A stretch of 64,000 nucleotides of DNA, from NCBI RefSeq assembly GCF_020176715.1, contig NZ_JAIVMF010000003.1, positions 186,001-250,000 of the forward strand, written 5' to 3'. The translations under genes and the position numbers were made by a program. Shown piece after piece: positions 25,776 through 33,895 of this stretch. Source of the DNA: Stappia stellulata. Its GTDB lineage: Bacteria; Pseudomonadota; Alphaproteobacteria; Rhizobiales; Stappiaceae. Position 1 is the stretch's first letter, and each line of letters starts with the position of its first letter. The notes under the pieces were generated by a model that saw only the letters and a list, made by a program, of their open reading frames with translations, made no database searches and was not told where the DNA came from.

Positions 25776-26309
25776 CTACGGCTGGGGCTTGAGCCGCGGC
25801 ACGACCTCGCTGGGACCAAGCTGCGGCGCCGTTCCGGCAAGCGGATCTTCGCCCGCCGCCGCCTGTTCGGAGATCGGCGGTCCGCTGTAGTTGGCCGGCG
25901 GGGCCACCGTCGACGACTGCTTGCAATCGGTCAGCCAGACGTCATAGACGGCGTGTTCCACCGCATGCAGACCGGGGCTTGCGGCAAACATCCAGCCGGT
26001 GAAAATCCGCCGCACCTCGTTTTCAAGCGTGATTTCATCGACTTCGACGAAAGCGGTGGTCTGCGGCGTTTCCGTCTGAGGACGGGTGTTGCACTGGCGC
26101 GGCGTCACCTGCAGCGCGCCGAACTGGACCGTTTCTCCGATGTAGACATCAAAGGCGATGATCCGTCCGGTGATCTTGTCGAGGCCGGAGAAGACGGCGA
26201 CGGGGTTTTCGATCTTTTCCGCCGACGCCGGTGCACTCAGCGCAAGAACCAGGGCAGCGGCCCCCAGAAGGGGGCCACGACCGGCGGTTCGTCCTGCAAG
26301 TTTCAACAT
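25776..26309 (-). CDS. DUF2155 periplasmic protein
   Basis: A 177-residue exported protein: signal peptide (MLKLAGRTAGRG...ALSAPASA, cleavage near residue 30), then the DUF2155 domain with GLDKITGRI, FGALQVTPRQC, AFVEVDEI, RRIFTGWMFAASPGLHAVEH and VYDVWLTDC. Two cysteines (in PRQC and LTDC) may form a disulfide. The C-terminal 45 residues are Pro-rich and low-complexity. DUF2155 is typical of Alphaproteobacteria and has no assigned function. An upstream start at 26339 would overlap the valS stop; the ATG at 26309 lies behind GGAGTG and begins the signal peptide sensibly. It follows valS directly. Confidence 0.88.
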   Translation of the reverse strand: MLKLAGRTAGRGPLLGAAALVLALSAPASAEKIENPVAVFSGLDKITGRIIAFDVYIGETVQFGALQVTPRQCNTRPQTETPQTTAFVEVDEITLENEVRRIFTGWMFAASPGLHAVEHAVYDVWLTDCKQSSTVAPPANYSGPPISEQAAAGEDPLAGTAPQLGPSEVVPRLKPQP

Positions 26310-26335
26310 GCATTTCACTCCGAACGACGACAGGC

Positions 26336-29188
26336 TCACGCAGCCGTCAACTCCGCGATCCGCGCCTGCGCCTCGCCAATCCGCGTCTTACGCTCTAGCA
26401 GTTCGTCGCGCTTTTCCTTTTCAGCCACGACGATCGCTTCGGGGGCCTTGGCAAGGAACCCTTCGTTGCCAAGCTTCTTGTCGATGCGCGCGATCTCGCC
26501 GTCCAGCTTCGCCGCTTCCTTGGCAAGACGTGCGGCTTCCGCCTCGATGTCGATCACGTCTGCCAGCGGCAGGCAGACCATCGCCTCGCGGCTGACGATC
26601 TGGACCGCACCGCGCGGCGCGGTCTCCGCAAGCGAAACGGTCTCCGCCCGTGCCAGCCTCAGGATCAGCGCCTCATGCGTGTCCAGACGGCGGCGGGTAT
26701 CCTCATTCGCACCCGTCACCACCAGCGGCACCTTGGCGCCTGCCGGCACATTCATCTCCGCGCGCACCGAGCGAACGGACGAAATCAGGTCGACGAGCCA
26801 GTTGATCTCGGCCGCCGCTTCGAGGTCGCCACCGAGCGAACTCGGCCAGCGGGTGTGCGCAAGAAGCCGCGGACGCGGCTTGCCCGCCCCTTCCGCTTCC
26901 ACCGTGCGCGCCCAAAGCTCCTCCGTCATGAACGGCATGAACGGATGCAGGATCTTCAGGATCTCGTCGAGCACCCAGGCCGCGGTGGCCCGTGTCTCCG
27001 CTTTCGCGCCCTCGGAGCCTTCGGCGAAGATCGGCTTGGCGAATTCCAGATACCAGTCGCAATAGGTGTTCCAGACGAAGCGATAGGCCGCGCCCGCCGC
27101 CTCGTTGAAGCGGAAGCCCTCCAGCGCCTCGGTGACCTCGGCGATGCAACGCCCCGTTTCCGTGACGATCCAGCGGTTGACGATCTCCGTGGCGGCCGCC
27201 GGGTCGAAGCCCTCGGGCCGCGTTCCGCCGTTCATCTCCACGAAGCGGGCTGCATTCCAGAGCTTCGTGACGAAATTGCGGTAGCCGCCGACCCGGCTTG
27301 TCGCCAGCTTGATGTCACGCCCCTGGGCGGCCATCGCCGCAAGGGTAAAGCGCAACGCATCCGCCCCGAACTCGTCGATCAGCGCCAGCGGGTCGATGAC
27401 GTTGCCCTTCGACTTCGACATCTTCTGGCCCTTCTCGTCGCGGACCAGGGCGTGGATGTAGACGGTGCTGAAGGGTTCGGTCGTCATGTAATGATCGCCG
27501 AACATCATCATCCGGGCGACCCAGAAGAAGATGATGTCGAAACCGGTGACCAGAACGCTGGTCGGATAGTAGTTGGCAAGCTCCGCCGTCTTGTCCGGCC
27601 ATCCGAGCGTCGAGAAGGGCCACAGTGCGGAGGAGAACCACGTGTCGAGAACGTCCTCGTCCCGGTAGAGAGCGATCGTCGCGGCATCGGTGCCCTCGCC
27701 CTCCCAGCGCGCGAGTGCGTCGTCCTGAGCGATCACTTCGCAGCTCTTGCCATAGTGTGCCTGAGCCGCTGCCACCGCGTCTTCTTCCGAGCGTTCGACG
27801 AAGATCTTGCCGTCGGGACCGTACCAGGCGGGGATGCGATGGCCCCACCACAGCTGGCGCGAGATGCACCAAGGCTGGATGTTCTCCATCCAATCGAAAT
27901 AGGTCTTTTCCCAGTTGCGCGGAACGAACTCGGTCCGCCCCTCGCGCACGCTGGCAATCGCCGGCTTGGCCAGCGTCTTGGCGTCGACATACCACTGGTC
28001 GGTCAGGAGAGGCTCGATCGGAACGCCGCCGCGATCGCCGTGCGGCACCATATGCGCATGCGGCTCGACCCGGTCGAGCAGGCCCTTCTCGTCCATCGCC
28101 TCGACCAGACGCTTGCGGACGTCGAACCGGTCGCCCCCTTCGAAGGCATCCATCGTCGCGGCAAGTTCGTCGGTCCGCGCGAGCCCCTCGAGGAACTCCG
28201 GATTGTCGCGCAGCCGAACCCGCGCCTCGCGGTCAAGCACCGAGATCATCGGCAGGTCGTGCCGACGGCCGACCTCGAAATCGTTGAAATCATGCGCCGG
28301 GGTGATCTTGACCGCACCGGAACCCGCATCCGGGTCGGCATAGTCGTCCGCGACGATGGGAATGCGGCGACCGACCAGCGGCAGGATCACATGCTTGCCG
28401 ATGAGATCGCGATAGCGCGGATCCTCCGGGTTCACGGCGACCGCCGTGTCGCCGAGCATCGTCTCCGGGCGCGTCGTCGCGACGGTGATATAGGTCCGCG
28501 TCTCATAGGCGGTCGGGTTGCCGTCCTCATCCCACTCGACGGGCGCCTCAAAGCTTTCGCCCGCCTCGAGCGGATAGCGGAAATGCCAAAGATTGCCCTG
28601 GATCTCGCGCTGCTCGACCTCAAGGTCGGAAATCGCAGTCAGGAACCGCGGGTCCCAGTTCACAAGGCGCTTGTCCTTGTAGATCAGCCCCTCGCGATAC
28701 AGGCTGATAAACACCTCGAGCACGGCCTTCGACAGGCCCTCGTCCATCGTGAAGCGCTCGCGCGACCAGTCGCAGGACGCTCCCAGCCGCTTGAGCTGGT
28801 TCAGGATCATGCCGCCGGATTCAGCCTTCCACTCCCAGACGCGCTCGACGAATTTCTCGCGGCCCATGGCGCGCCGGTCCGGCTCCTGGCGCTCGGCAAG
28901 CTGACGCTCGACAACCATCTGCGTCGCGATGCCCGCGTGGTCCATGCCCGGCTGCCACAACACGTCACGACCGCGCATGCGCTCGAAGCGCACCAGAATG
29001 TCCTGCAACGTGTTGTTGAGGGCATGTCCCATGTGCAGGGAGCCGGTGACATTGGGCGGCGGAATGACGATGGAATAGGACGCCGCACCGGGTTCGGCGC
29101 CGGCGCCGGCCTTGAACGCGTCGGCCTTTTCCCAGATCCCCGCGATGCGGGGTTCGACAGTTGCGGCATCATAAGACTTGTCGAGCAT
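26336..29188 (-). CDS. valS: Valyl-tRNA synthetase
   Basis: Charges tRNA-Val and edits misactivated threonine. The 950-residue class I enzyme has the PPPNVTGSLHMGHAL motif with HMGH at 52-55, the CP1 editing domain (about 190-370, with TTRPETMLGDTAVAVNP and the catalytic Asp in HDFNDFEVG), the KMSKSKGNVIDP motif near residue 590, the anticodon-binding helical domain, and a C-terminal coiled coil (EAARLAKEAAKLDGEIARID) that is normal for ValRS. It follows popZ, from which it is separated by an intrinsic terminator, and precedes the DUF2155 gene with little space. Confidence 0.97.
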   Translation of the reverse strand: MLDKSYDAATVEPRIAGIWEKADAFKAGAGAEPGAASYSIVIPPPNVTGSLHMGHALNNTLQDILVRFERMRGRDVLWQPGMDHAGIATQMVVERQLAERQEPDRRAMGREKFVERVWEWKAESGGMILNQLKRLGASCDWSRERFTMDEGLSKAVLEVFISLYREGLIYKDKRLVNWDPRFLTAISDLEVEQREIQGNLWHFRYPLEAGESFEAPVEWDEDGNPTAYETRTYITVATTRPETMLGDTAVAVNPEDPRYRDLIGKHVILPLVGRRIPIVADDYADPDAGSGAVKITPAHDFNDFEVGRRHDLPMISVLDREARVRLRDNPEFLEGLARTDELAATMDAFEGGDRFDVRKRLVEAMDEKGLLDRVEPHAHMVPHGDRGGVPIEPLLTDQWYVDAKTLAKPAIASVREGRTEFVPRNWEKTYFDWMENIQPWCISRQLWWGHRIPAWYGPDGKIFVERSEEDAVAAAQAHYGKSCEVIAQDDALARWEGEGTDAATIALYRDEDVLDTWFSSALWPFSTLGWPDKTAELANYYPTSVLVTGFDIIFFWVARMMMFGDHYMTTEPFSTVYIHALVRDEKGQKMSKSKGNVIDPLALIDEFGADALRFTLAAMAAQGRDIKLATSRVGGYRNFVTKLWNAARFVEMNGGTRPEGFDPAAATEIVNRWIVTETGRCIAEVTEALEGFRFNEAAGAAYRFVWNTYCDWYLEFAKPIFAEGSEGAKAETRATAAWVLDEILKILHPFMPFMTEELWARTVEAEGAGKPRPRLLAHTRWPSSLGGDLEAAAEINWLVDLISSVRSVRAEMNVPAGAKVPLVVTGANEDTRRRLDTHEALILRLARAETVSLAETAPRGAVQIVSREAMVCLPLADVIDIEAEAARLAKEAAKLDGEIARIDKKLGNEGFLAKAPEAIVVAEKEKRDELLERKTRIGEAQARIAELTAA

Positions 29189-29305
29189 TGTTTTTCTCGG
29201 ATCCTGAAAACTGAACGCGTGGTTACTCGCAGGCGCGGCGCCAAGTCAACCGTCGCCGGGAAGTGGGCGACAGCAAGGCGGCCGGATCATGAGCGGAAAA
29301 TAAAG

Positions 29306-29328
29306 GCGCCGCCCGGAAAGGGCGGCGC
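29306..29328 (-). terminator. Rho-independent terminator after popZ
   Basis: A 9-bp GC stem (29306-29314 against 29320-29328) with a 5-nt loop, 34 bases beyond the popZ stop. On the minus strand it is followed by CTTTATTTT. It would end the popZ transcript before valS, so valS needs a promoter within 29189-29300. Confidence 0.8.
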
Positions 29329-29361
29329 GGAGAGAAGCGCAAAAAGGACGTTCGCCCTTCC

Positions 29362-30018
29362 CTAGCGGCCGCGAGAAACCCGCTCGATTTCCTGGCGTAC
29401 GAGGCGTTCGACCATCGGAGGAAGGTTTTCATCGAGCCAGGACTTCAGCATCGGGCGCAGCATCTCCTTCACCAGATCCTCAAGCGTCCGGGCGTTGTTG
29501 GAGAGGATCGTGCCGGCGAGATTGTTGAAGGCCGAATGCACCGCCTGGTTTGCCGTCGGAGACAGGAGTTCCTCGGTGAACCGCTCGCTCGTCGCCTGGG
29601 AGGCAGCGGCAGGTGCCGGCTCTTCTTCCACAAAGGCGATGTCGCCGACCTCTTCCTCGGCGCTGGCAAGCCCCTCGACCATTTCGAATGCATCGTCTGC
29701 ATCCGCAACGGCCAGGTCCTCGGTGAGCTCGAGAACGTCATCCGCCTCGGCGTCGGGCTCCGCTTCGACCTCGGGTTCCGGCTCCCCTTTCGCTTCGGGC
29801 TCCTGGAACTCGATCTCGTCGTCACCAGCGGAATCGAACAGCTTGTCGAGATCATCCTGGGACATCTCGGCGGAGTCATCGTCCTCGACAACGGCTTCCG
29901 GCCCGGCTGCACTGTCTTCCGCTTCCGCCGCGGGCGTTTCCTCATCGGAGATGATCCGGCGAATTGACGCCAGAATTTCCTCCATGGAGGGTTCCTGAGC
30001 TTGATTGGCGTTGGCCAT
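29362..30018 (-). CDS. popZ: Polar organizing protein PopZ
   Basis: Alphaproteobacterial pole-organising protein (DUF2497) that self-assembles into a microdomain and captures ParB-origin complexes and cell-cycle regulators. The 218 residues show the three PopZ parts: an N-terminal partner-binding helix (SMEEILASIRRIISDEE, residues 11-27), a long Pro/Glu/Asp-rich disordered spacer (about 30-150), and C-terminal oligomerisation helices with LEDLVKEMLRPMLKSWLDEN followed by MVERLVRQEIERVS. In Rhizobiales it marks the growing pole. It lies between tolC and valS, a conserved neighbourhood. Three GANTC sites precede it. Confidence 0.95.
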   Translation of the reverse strand: MANANQAQEPSMEEILASIRRIISDEETPAAEAEDSAAGPEAVVEDDDSAEMSQDDLDKLFDSAGDDEIEFQEPEAKGEPEPEVEAEPDAEADDVLELTEDLAVADADDAFEMVEGLASAEEEVGDIAFVEEEPAPAAASQATSERFTEELLSPTANQAVHSAFNNLAGTILSNNARTLEDLVKEMLRPMLKSWLDENLPPMVERLVRQEIERVSRGR

Positions 30019-30101
30019 ACCGATCCCCGTACTCGACTACTGCGATGCTTGGGCAAAAACCCAGACACTTTGGCAGAGGCTCATGCCTCACACCGTCCCG
30101 C

Positions 30102-30206
30102 GACTCACATGTTAAGAATATAACGCGTTCCAACGCCGCGGGAAAAGCACAACGCAACGACGAATCCGCAGCATCGCCTTTGTCAAGCGCAAGAAAGTGC
30201 CGATTC
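30102..30206. promoter_or_regulatory. Cluster of three GANTC sites upstream of popZ
   Basis: GACTC (30102-30106), GAATC (30162-30166) and GATTC (30202-30206) occur within 105 bp of the popZ upstream region. GANTC is the CcrM methylation site and can mark GcrA-dependent cell-cycle promoters in Alphaproteobacteria. A TATATT element lies at about 30117-30122 on the minus strand. The regulatory role is inference, and chance could produce one or two such sites. Confidence 0.3.
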
Positions 30207-30269
30207 CGCTAGAATTCGGACAATTCCCGCGCTCGCTCAGCGTATTCGGCCGGCAAAATGCGTCGATTT

Positions 30270-31652
30270 TCAGCGGCCGTCCGGCGTCTTGAGGCCGTAC
30301 CAGCTGTTGCGAACCTTCTTGTAATGCGCCTTCTCGTCGTAGCGCGCGACGGCAAGACCCAGACGGTCGGCAGTCAGGGCGCCGGTTGCCGCAAGCAGGG
30401 CATAGGCCGCAACGGTCCGGTTGCGCTGTGCGGTCACCAGGCTGACGCGGCTGTTGACCAGCTCGAACTGGGCGTTCAACACATCGAGCGTCGTGCGCTG
30501 CCCGACCCGCTGCTCCTCGATCACGCCCTCAAGGGCGAGCTGGTTTGCGGCGACCGCGTCCTGCGCGGCGGCGATCGAGGCGACAGCCGCCTGATACTGT
30601 CCCCACGCCGATACGATCGAGGCACGGATCTGGTCGCGGGCCACATCCAACTGGATGCGGGTCTGGCCAAGATCCTCCTTCGCCTGACGGACACGCGAGG
30701 AGACGGCGCCGCCCTGGTAGAGCGGGATCGACACCCGGCCGAAAATGCTGGCGGAATCGACCGTATCCACAGTCGAGGATGTCGGCGGGCTCCACTGGCG
30801 CTGGACATTGCCTTCAAGCGTTACGGTCGGCAGCAACTCGCCTTCCGTGGTCTTCACGGCAAAGACGGCCGCATCGACCAGATGCTGTGCGGACAGGATC
30901 GAAGGATGGTTGGCGGCACCCGAGCCAAGGGCGCCATCCAGCCCCTTGGGCAGACGGCTGTAAATCGAGGTCCGCGCGGACAGGCGCTTGGGGTCCTCGC
31001 CGACCAGCTGCCGGTAGATCGCGCGGCTGGTGTTCACATTGGCCATCGCCAGGTTGAGATCCGACTGCGCCTCTGAAAACCGCGCGCGGGCCTGCGACAC
31101 ATCGGTGCGCGTGCCCTCACCCACCTCGAAACGATCCTCGGCGGCCCGCACCTGCTCCGACAGGAACTCAAGACTGCTGCGGCGCAGAGAGACAATCGCG
31201 GTGTTGGAGATCACGTCCATATAGGCGGTGGCCGCCTGCTGGAGAATCGCCTGTTCGGTGGCGCGCAGGCTTTCGCGTTCAGACCGAACGACCGCCTCGG
31301 CCTGACGCGTGGAATTCACCGTCCGAAAGCCGCGAAAGATGTTCTGCGTCAGCGACAGTCCCGCCGTGGCGGTGTTGCGATAACTGGCGCGTCCCGGCAC
31401 GGAATCGGAATATTGCGCCCCGACGTCGAAGCGGCCGAACACCTGCGGACGCCAGCCGGACAGGGCCTGCGGCACGCGCTCGTCGACCGAGCGCAAGGTT
31501 GCGCGCGCCGCGTTAATCGTTGGGTTATTGGCATAGGTTTGCGCCAGGGCCTCGTCAATTGACTGGGCATGGCCAATGCCAGGAACCGCTCCCGAAAGCA
31601 CGAGAAGAGCGGCCGCACCAAGCCAGTAACCACTGCGTTTCACGTCGAGCAC
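30270..31652 (-). CDS. tolC: TolC-family outer-membrane efflux channel
   Basis: Outer-membrane exit duct for type I secretion and RND/MFS efflux pumps. The 460-residue protein has a signal peptide (SGYWLGAAALLVLSGAVPGIGHAQ), then two repeated OEP domains. ALAQTYANNPTINAARATLRS begins repeat 1, where LSLTQNIFRG is a barrel strand; VSIPLYQGG begins the matching strand of repeat 2, and the second helical pair contains QRTTLDVLNAQFELVNSRVSL. The start is a GTG at 31652; a second GTG three codons later is equally possible. It is 360 bp downstream of the PIMT-like gene and upstream of popZ. The transported substrate cannot be read from the sequence. Confidence 0.93.
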   Translation of the reverse strand: MLDVKRSGYWLGAAALLVLSGAVPGIGHAQSIDEALAQTYANNPTINAARATLRSVDERVPQALSGWRPQVFGRFDVGAQYSDSVPGRASYRNTATAGLSLTQNIFRGFRTVNSTRQAEAVVRSERESLRATEQAILQQAATAYMDVISNTAIVSLRRSSLEFLSEQVRAAEDRFEVGEGTRTDVSQARARFSEAQSDLNLAMANVNTSRAIYRQLVGEDPKRLSARTSIYSRLPKGLDGALGSGAANHPSILSAQHLVDAAVFAVKTTEGELLPTVTLEGNVQRQWSPPTSSTVDTVDSASIFGRVSIPLYQGGAVSSRVRQAKEDLGQTRIQLDVARDQIRASIVSAWGQYQAAVASIAAAQDAVAANQLALEGVIEEQRVGQRTTLDVLNAQFELVNSRVSLVTAQRNRTVAAYALLAATGALTADRLGLAVARYDEKAHYKKVRNSWYGLKTPDGR

Positions 31653-32012
31653 CCCTGTTGACCTCTGTCGGTCCGCCTGGCGCCACCCCTAAAGGAGAGT
31701 GTCGCGACAAGCGCCCTGTTTGTCCGCGAACCAAAGGTTCGCAATCGCCTCAATCGAAATCAGGCCGTGTCGTTTTCGACATTCTCGCCTGCGAGAAATC
31801 TCTCACCCGCCGAAGCGGCAGGAACCGGGGGATACTGTTACCGCGCTGATCGGCGGAGACAACCGCGCAAACTCCCGCTGCCGACTATTCCCGGGGGGAT
31901 GCGTCCTCGCGGCAACACACGCGACGCGAGGTACATTGGGAATCGGAAATGCGGCCAGGCCAGTGGCCTGCGCCGCACCAGATCCTCGACAGGGACAAAC
32001 GGCCGTTGCGGC
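31653..32012 (-). other. Leader/promoter region of tolC, no gene seen
   Basis: This 360-bp gap between the PIMT-like gene and tolC holds no convincing coding frame on either strand. A short perfect hairpin GCGAACC-AAA-GGTTCGC (31726-31742) lies about 75 bp before the tolC start and may be an operator or 5' leader stem. No clear -35/-10 pair or intrinsic terminator was recognised. Confidence 0.4.
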
Positions 32013-32675
32013 CTAAAACACGAACTCTTTCGCGATCCGATAGCCCGGCAGAACGTGGGCGGACGCGTTGAAGGCGAAGCGACCCGACACAACCTCGCCG
32101 GAGCGGACATAAAGACGCGCAGCCCCCGCGCCGCCCTCGCCCTCGATTGTGACCAGCCGGCCGCCGTCCTTCATCTGCGCCGTCAGCGCATCCGGCAACG
32201 TCTCGATGGCCCCATCGATGACGATAACGTCATAGGGTCCTTCGGACGCGGCGCCGGTCACCAGATCGCCATCGACCACGGCGGCGTTCTCGATCCCGAG
32301 ATCGACCAGAAGATCGGAGGCCGCGGCCGTTGCCTCCGCCGTCTCCTCGAGCCCGACCACCGAGCCGGCAAGCTCGGCGAGCACCGCAACGCTGTAACCG
32401 GTGGCGCAGCCGACGCACAACACGACGTCGTCCTTGCGCACGCCGGCAAGCTGAACGAGCTTGGCAAAGACATGCGGCTTCATCAGGTACCGCTGCGTCT
32501 CGCCCAGGGACAGGGGAATGTCGCTATCGCTATAGGCAATGCAGCGCTTGGACGCCGGCACGAAACGTTCACGCGGGACCTTTCCCATGGCGTCGAGGAT
32601 GCCATGGTCCGTTACGTCGTTGGTCCGCAACTGATTGTCGACCATATGGGTACGAGCCCGTTCGAAGTCGCCCAT
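32013..32675 (-). CDS. Divergent protein-L-isoaspartate O-methyltransferase-like protein
   Basis: A 220-residue SAM-dependent methyltransferase-fold protein of the PIMT family. It starts FERARTHMVDNQLRTNDV and keeps FVPASKR and a glycine-rich SAM loop, but this reads VLCVGCATGYSVA instead of the usual VLEIGTGSGYQAA. The substrate-loop motif TISQP of true PIMTs is replaced by QRYLMKP. It therefore may not repair isoaspartate; the canonical enzyme is probably the second paralogue at 57769-58485. This divergent form sits upstream of tolC-popZ-valS, as in other Rhizobiales. The start at 32675 was chosen because residues before it are low-complexity and unlike the family. Confidence 0.85.
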   Translation of the reverse strand: MGDFERARTHMVDNQLRTNDVTDHGILDAMGKVPRERFVPASKRCIAYSDSDIPLSLGETQRYLMKPHVFAKLVQLAGVRKDDVVLCVGCATGYSVAVLAELAGSVVGLEETAEATAAASDLLVDLGIENAAVVDGDLVTGAASEGPYDVIVIDGAIETLPDALTAQMKDGGRLVTIEGEGGAGAARLYVRSGEVVSGRFAFNASAHVLPGYRIAKEFVF

Positions 32676-32867
32676 TGCGCGCCTCTTCAGCTTAGCGAGT
32701 GAGTGGTTCCGGTTCATTACCGGGGTCCGGTGCCTGTGACAAGCTGTGCGGTGCCCTACCGCATCGCCAATGATGCGCCTCCGCGCGCCCGGCACGAATC
32801 GGCGCAGGTTCCCCCAAAGCGTGAAGCGCAGTCGCCGCACAGAATTAATGCGGGAGGCCTCAAGAAC

Positions 32868-33083
32868 ATGACAAAAAAAGTTAATCCGAAATGCGACCGA
32901 CCCGAGAATTGGAGAATAACGATAGTATCACGCGACATTGTCATTGTCCGGGGACATGACGTGGATCTAGGTCTGGCGGCGCACGCGGATCTTGGCGAGC
33001 ATAGAGGCCTTATCGACACTTTGGACCAGCCCCCCGAAATGCAGATGCGGTTGCAGTGCGAATGGCACGCGTCTTTGGATTAA
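32868..33083 (+). CDS. Hypothetical 71-aa protein, first gene of accessory cluster
   Basis: Unrecognised small protein beginning MTKKVNPKCDRPENWRITIV and ending CEWHASLD. ATG 32868 is preceded by GGGAGG at 10-nt spacing, and its codon use is less GC-biased than that of flanking core genes. It is predicted soluble, with a beta-rich first half (ITIVSRDIVIVRG) and several His/Asp residues. Twenty-four bases separate it from the next small ORF on the same strand, which suggests an operon of three. No domain was recognised, so it may be either a real small protein or part of a leader. Confidence 0.45.
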   Translation: MTKKVNPKCDRPENWRITIVSRDIVIVRGHDVDLGLAAHADLGEHRGLIDTLDQPPEMQMRLQCEWHASLD

Positions 33084-33107
33084 CATCATTCAACGGAGCA
33101 ACCACCC

Positions 33108-33353
33108 ATGCACTTTGGCGATCCTCACGACGGGCATGTCTCCGATTTGGAATGGTCGCTCGACTGGCGTTTCGAGCAAATGCTGCAGAAACTCAAAAAA
33201 TACGACCTTCAGGTTTTCGCGCAAATGGTCGCACTCCAGCAATTCGGCGACCCTGATATCGGGAACTTGACGACCGAAAAGAAGCGCGTTCTGATCGACT
33301 GCTGCCGCAACGCCATTGTTGCGGCAATGATCCAGGAGACTGATCGGCCTTGA
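33108..33353 (+). CDS. Hypothetical 81-aa protein
   Basis: Small, predicted helical cytosolic protein beginning MHFGDPHDGHVSDLEWSLDW and containing FEQMLQKLKKYDLQVFAQMV and EKKRVLIDCCRNAIVAAMI. Ribosome-binding GGAG lies 9 nt before the ATG. Its stop overlaps the TTG start of the PAS-like gene (TTGA), so the two are translationally coupled and presumably work together. The function is not recognised. Two adjacent cysteines near the C-terminus are its only potentially reactive feature. Confidence 0.6.
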   Translation: MHFGDPHDGHVSDLEWSLDWRFEQMLQKLKKYDLQVFAQMVALQQFGDPDIGNLTTEKKRVLIDCCRNAIVAAMIQETDRP

Positions 33354-33895
33354 CGAATTTTGTCGAAACCTTTCCGCTTGCCTATCTGGAAGGCGGGCAC
33401 GGCGACAGTTTGTCGATCGAACTCTACCGTTTGTGGAAACGCGGCGGCGGCGGTTTCGACGAGCGCCTGCTTATGTTCGCCCCGCATCTGATTCTGATGG
33501 ATGCCCGTGCGGAACCGGGCGACAGCCCGCAAATTCTCTACTCCGGCGACAAGACCCTTGCCACCACGGTCTTCGGCGCCGACTGGGCGACCGCGGATTC
33601 AGACATGCGCGGATCGATCAACAGCGGGTTCCGGCGCGTTGTCTCTGCCGGCTACCACGCCGCGATTGAAAACCGGGCTCCGCAGTACGAATTGATCTCG
33701 GCGGAGCTGCCCCTGTCTTCCGAGCGTGTGCTCGAAGTACGATACGAGCGCCTGCTCCTGCCATGGCACACGCGCAGCGGAACCCAGCAATTATCCTGCT
33801 ATGCCAACCCTATAGAAATCCTTCTGAAATCAGACGGATCATACGATAGCCTTCCCTTGCCGAGTTTCCGACGATCGCCAGATCGTTATCAATAG
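33350..33895 (+). CDS. PAS-like sensory protein of unknown role
   Basis: A 181-residue protein starting at a TTG that overlaps the previous stop; AGGAG lies 11 nt upstream. The central region (LLMFAPHLILMDAR, QILYSGDKTLATTVFGADW, then EVRYERLLLPWHTRSGTQQL) has the order of a PAS_5-type domain: a strand naming the ligand pocket, a variable helical part, and a terminal Y-x-R-L-x-L-P strand. No kinase, cyclase or DNA-binding output domain is attached. The gene runs 86 bp into the 3' end of the convergent GNAT gene. The domain call is by pattern only; the ligand and partner are unknown. Confidence 0.6.
   Translation: MTNFVETFPLAYLEGGHGDSLSIELYRLWKRGGGGFDERLLMFAPHLILMDARAEPGDSPQILYSGDKTLATTVFGADWATADSDMRGSINSGFRRVVSAGYHAAIENRAPQYELISAELPLSSERVLEVRYERLLLPWHTRSGTQQLSCYANPIEILLKSDGSYDSLPLPSFRRSPDRYQ

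Noticed and set aside
31726-31742. Short perfect hairpin upstream of tolC as a terminator
   Set aside because: Only 7 bp with a 3-nt loop and no T-tract on either strand; noted as a possible leader or operator only.
31838-32016. Small overlapping frames on both strands before tolC
   Set aside because: Low-complexity, no ribosome-binding sites, and partly overlapping the PIMT-like gene; judged non-coding.
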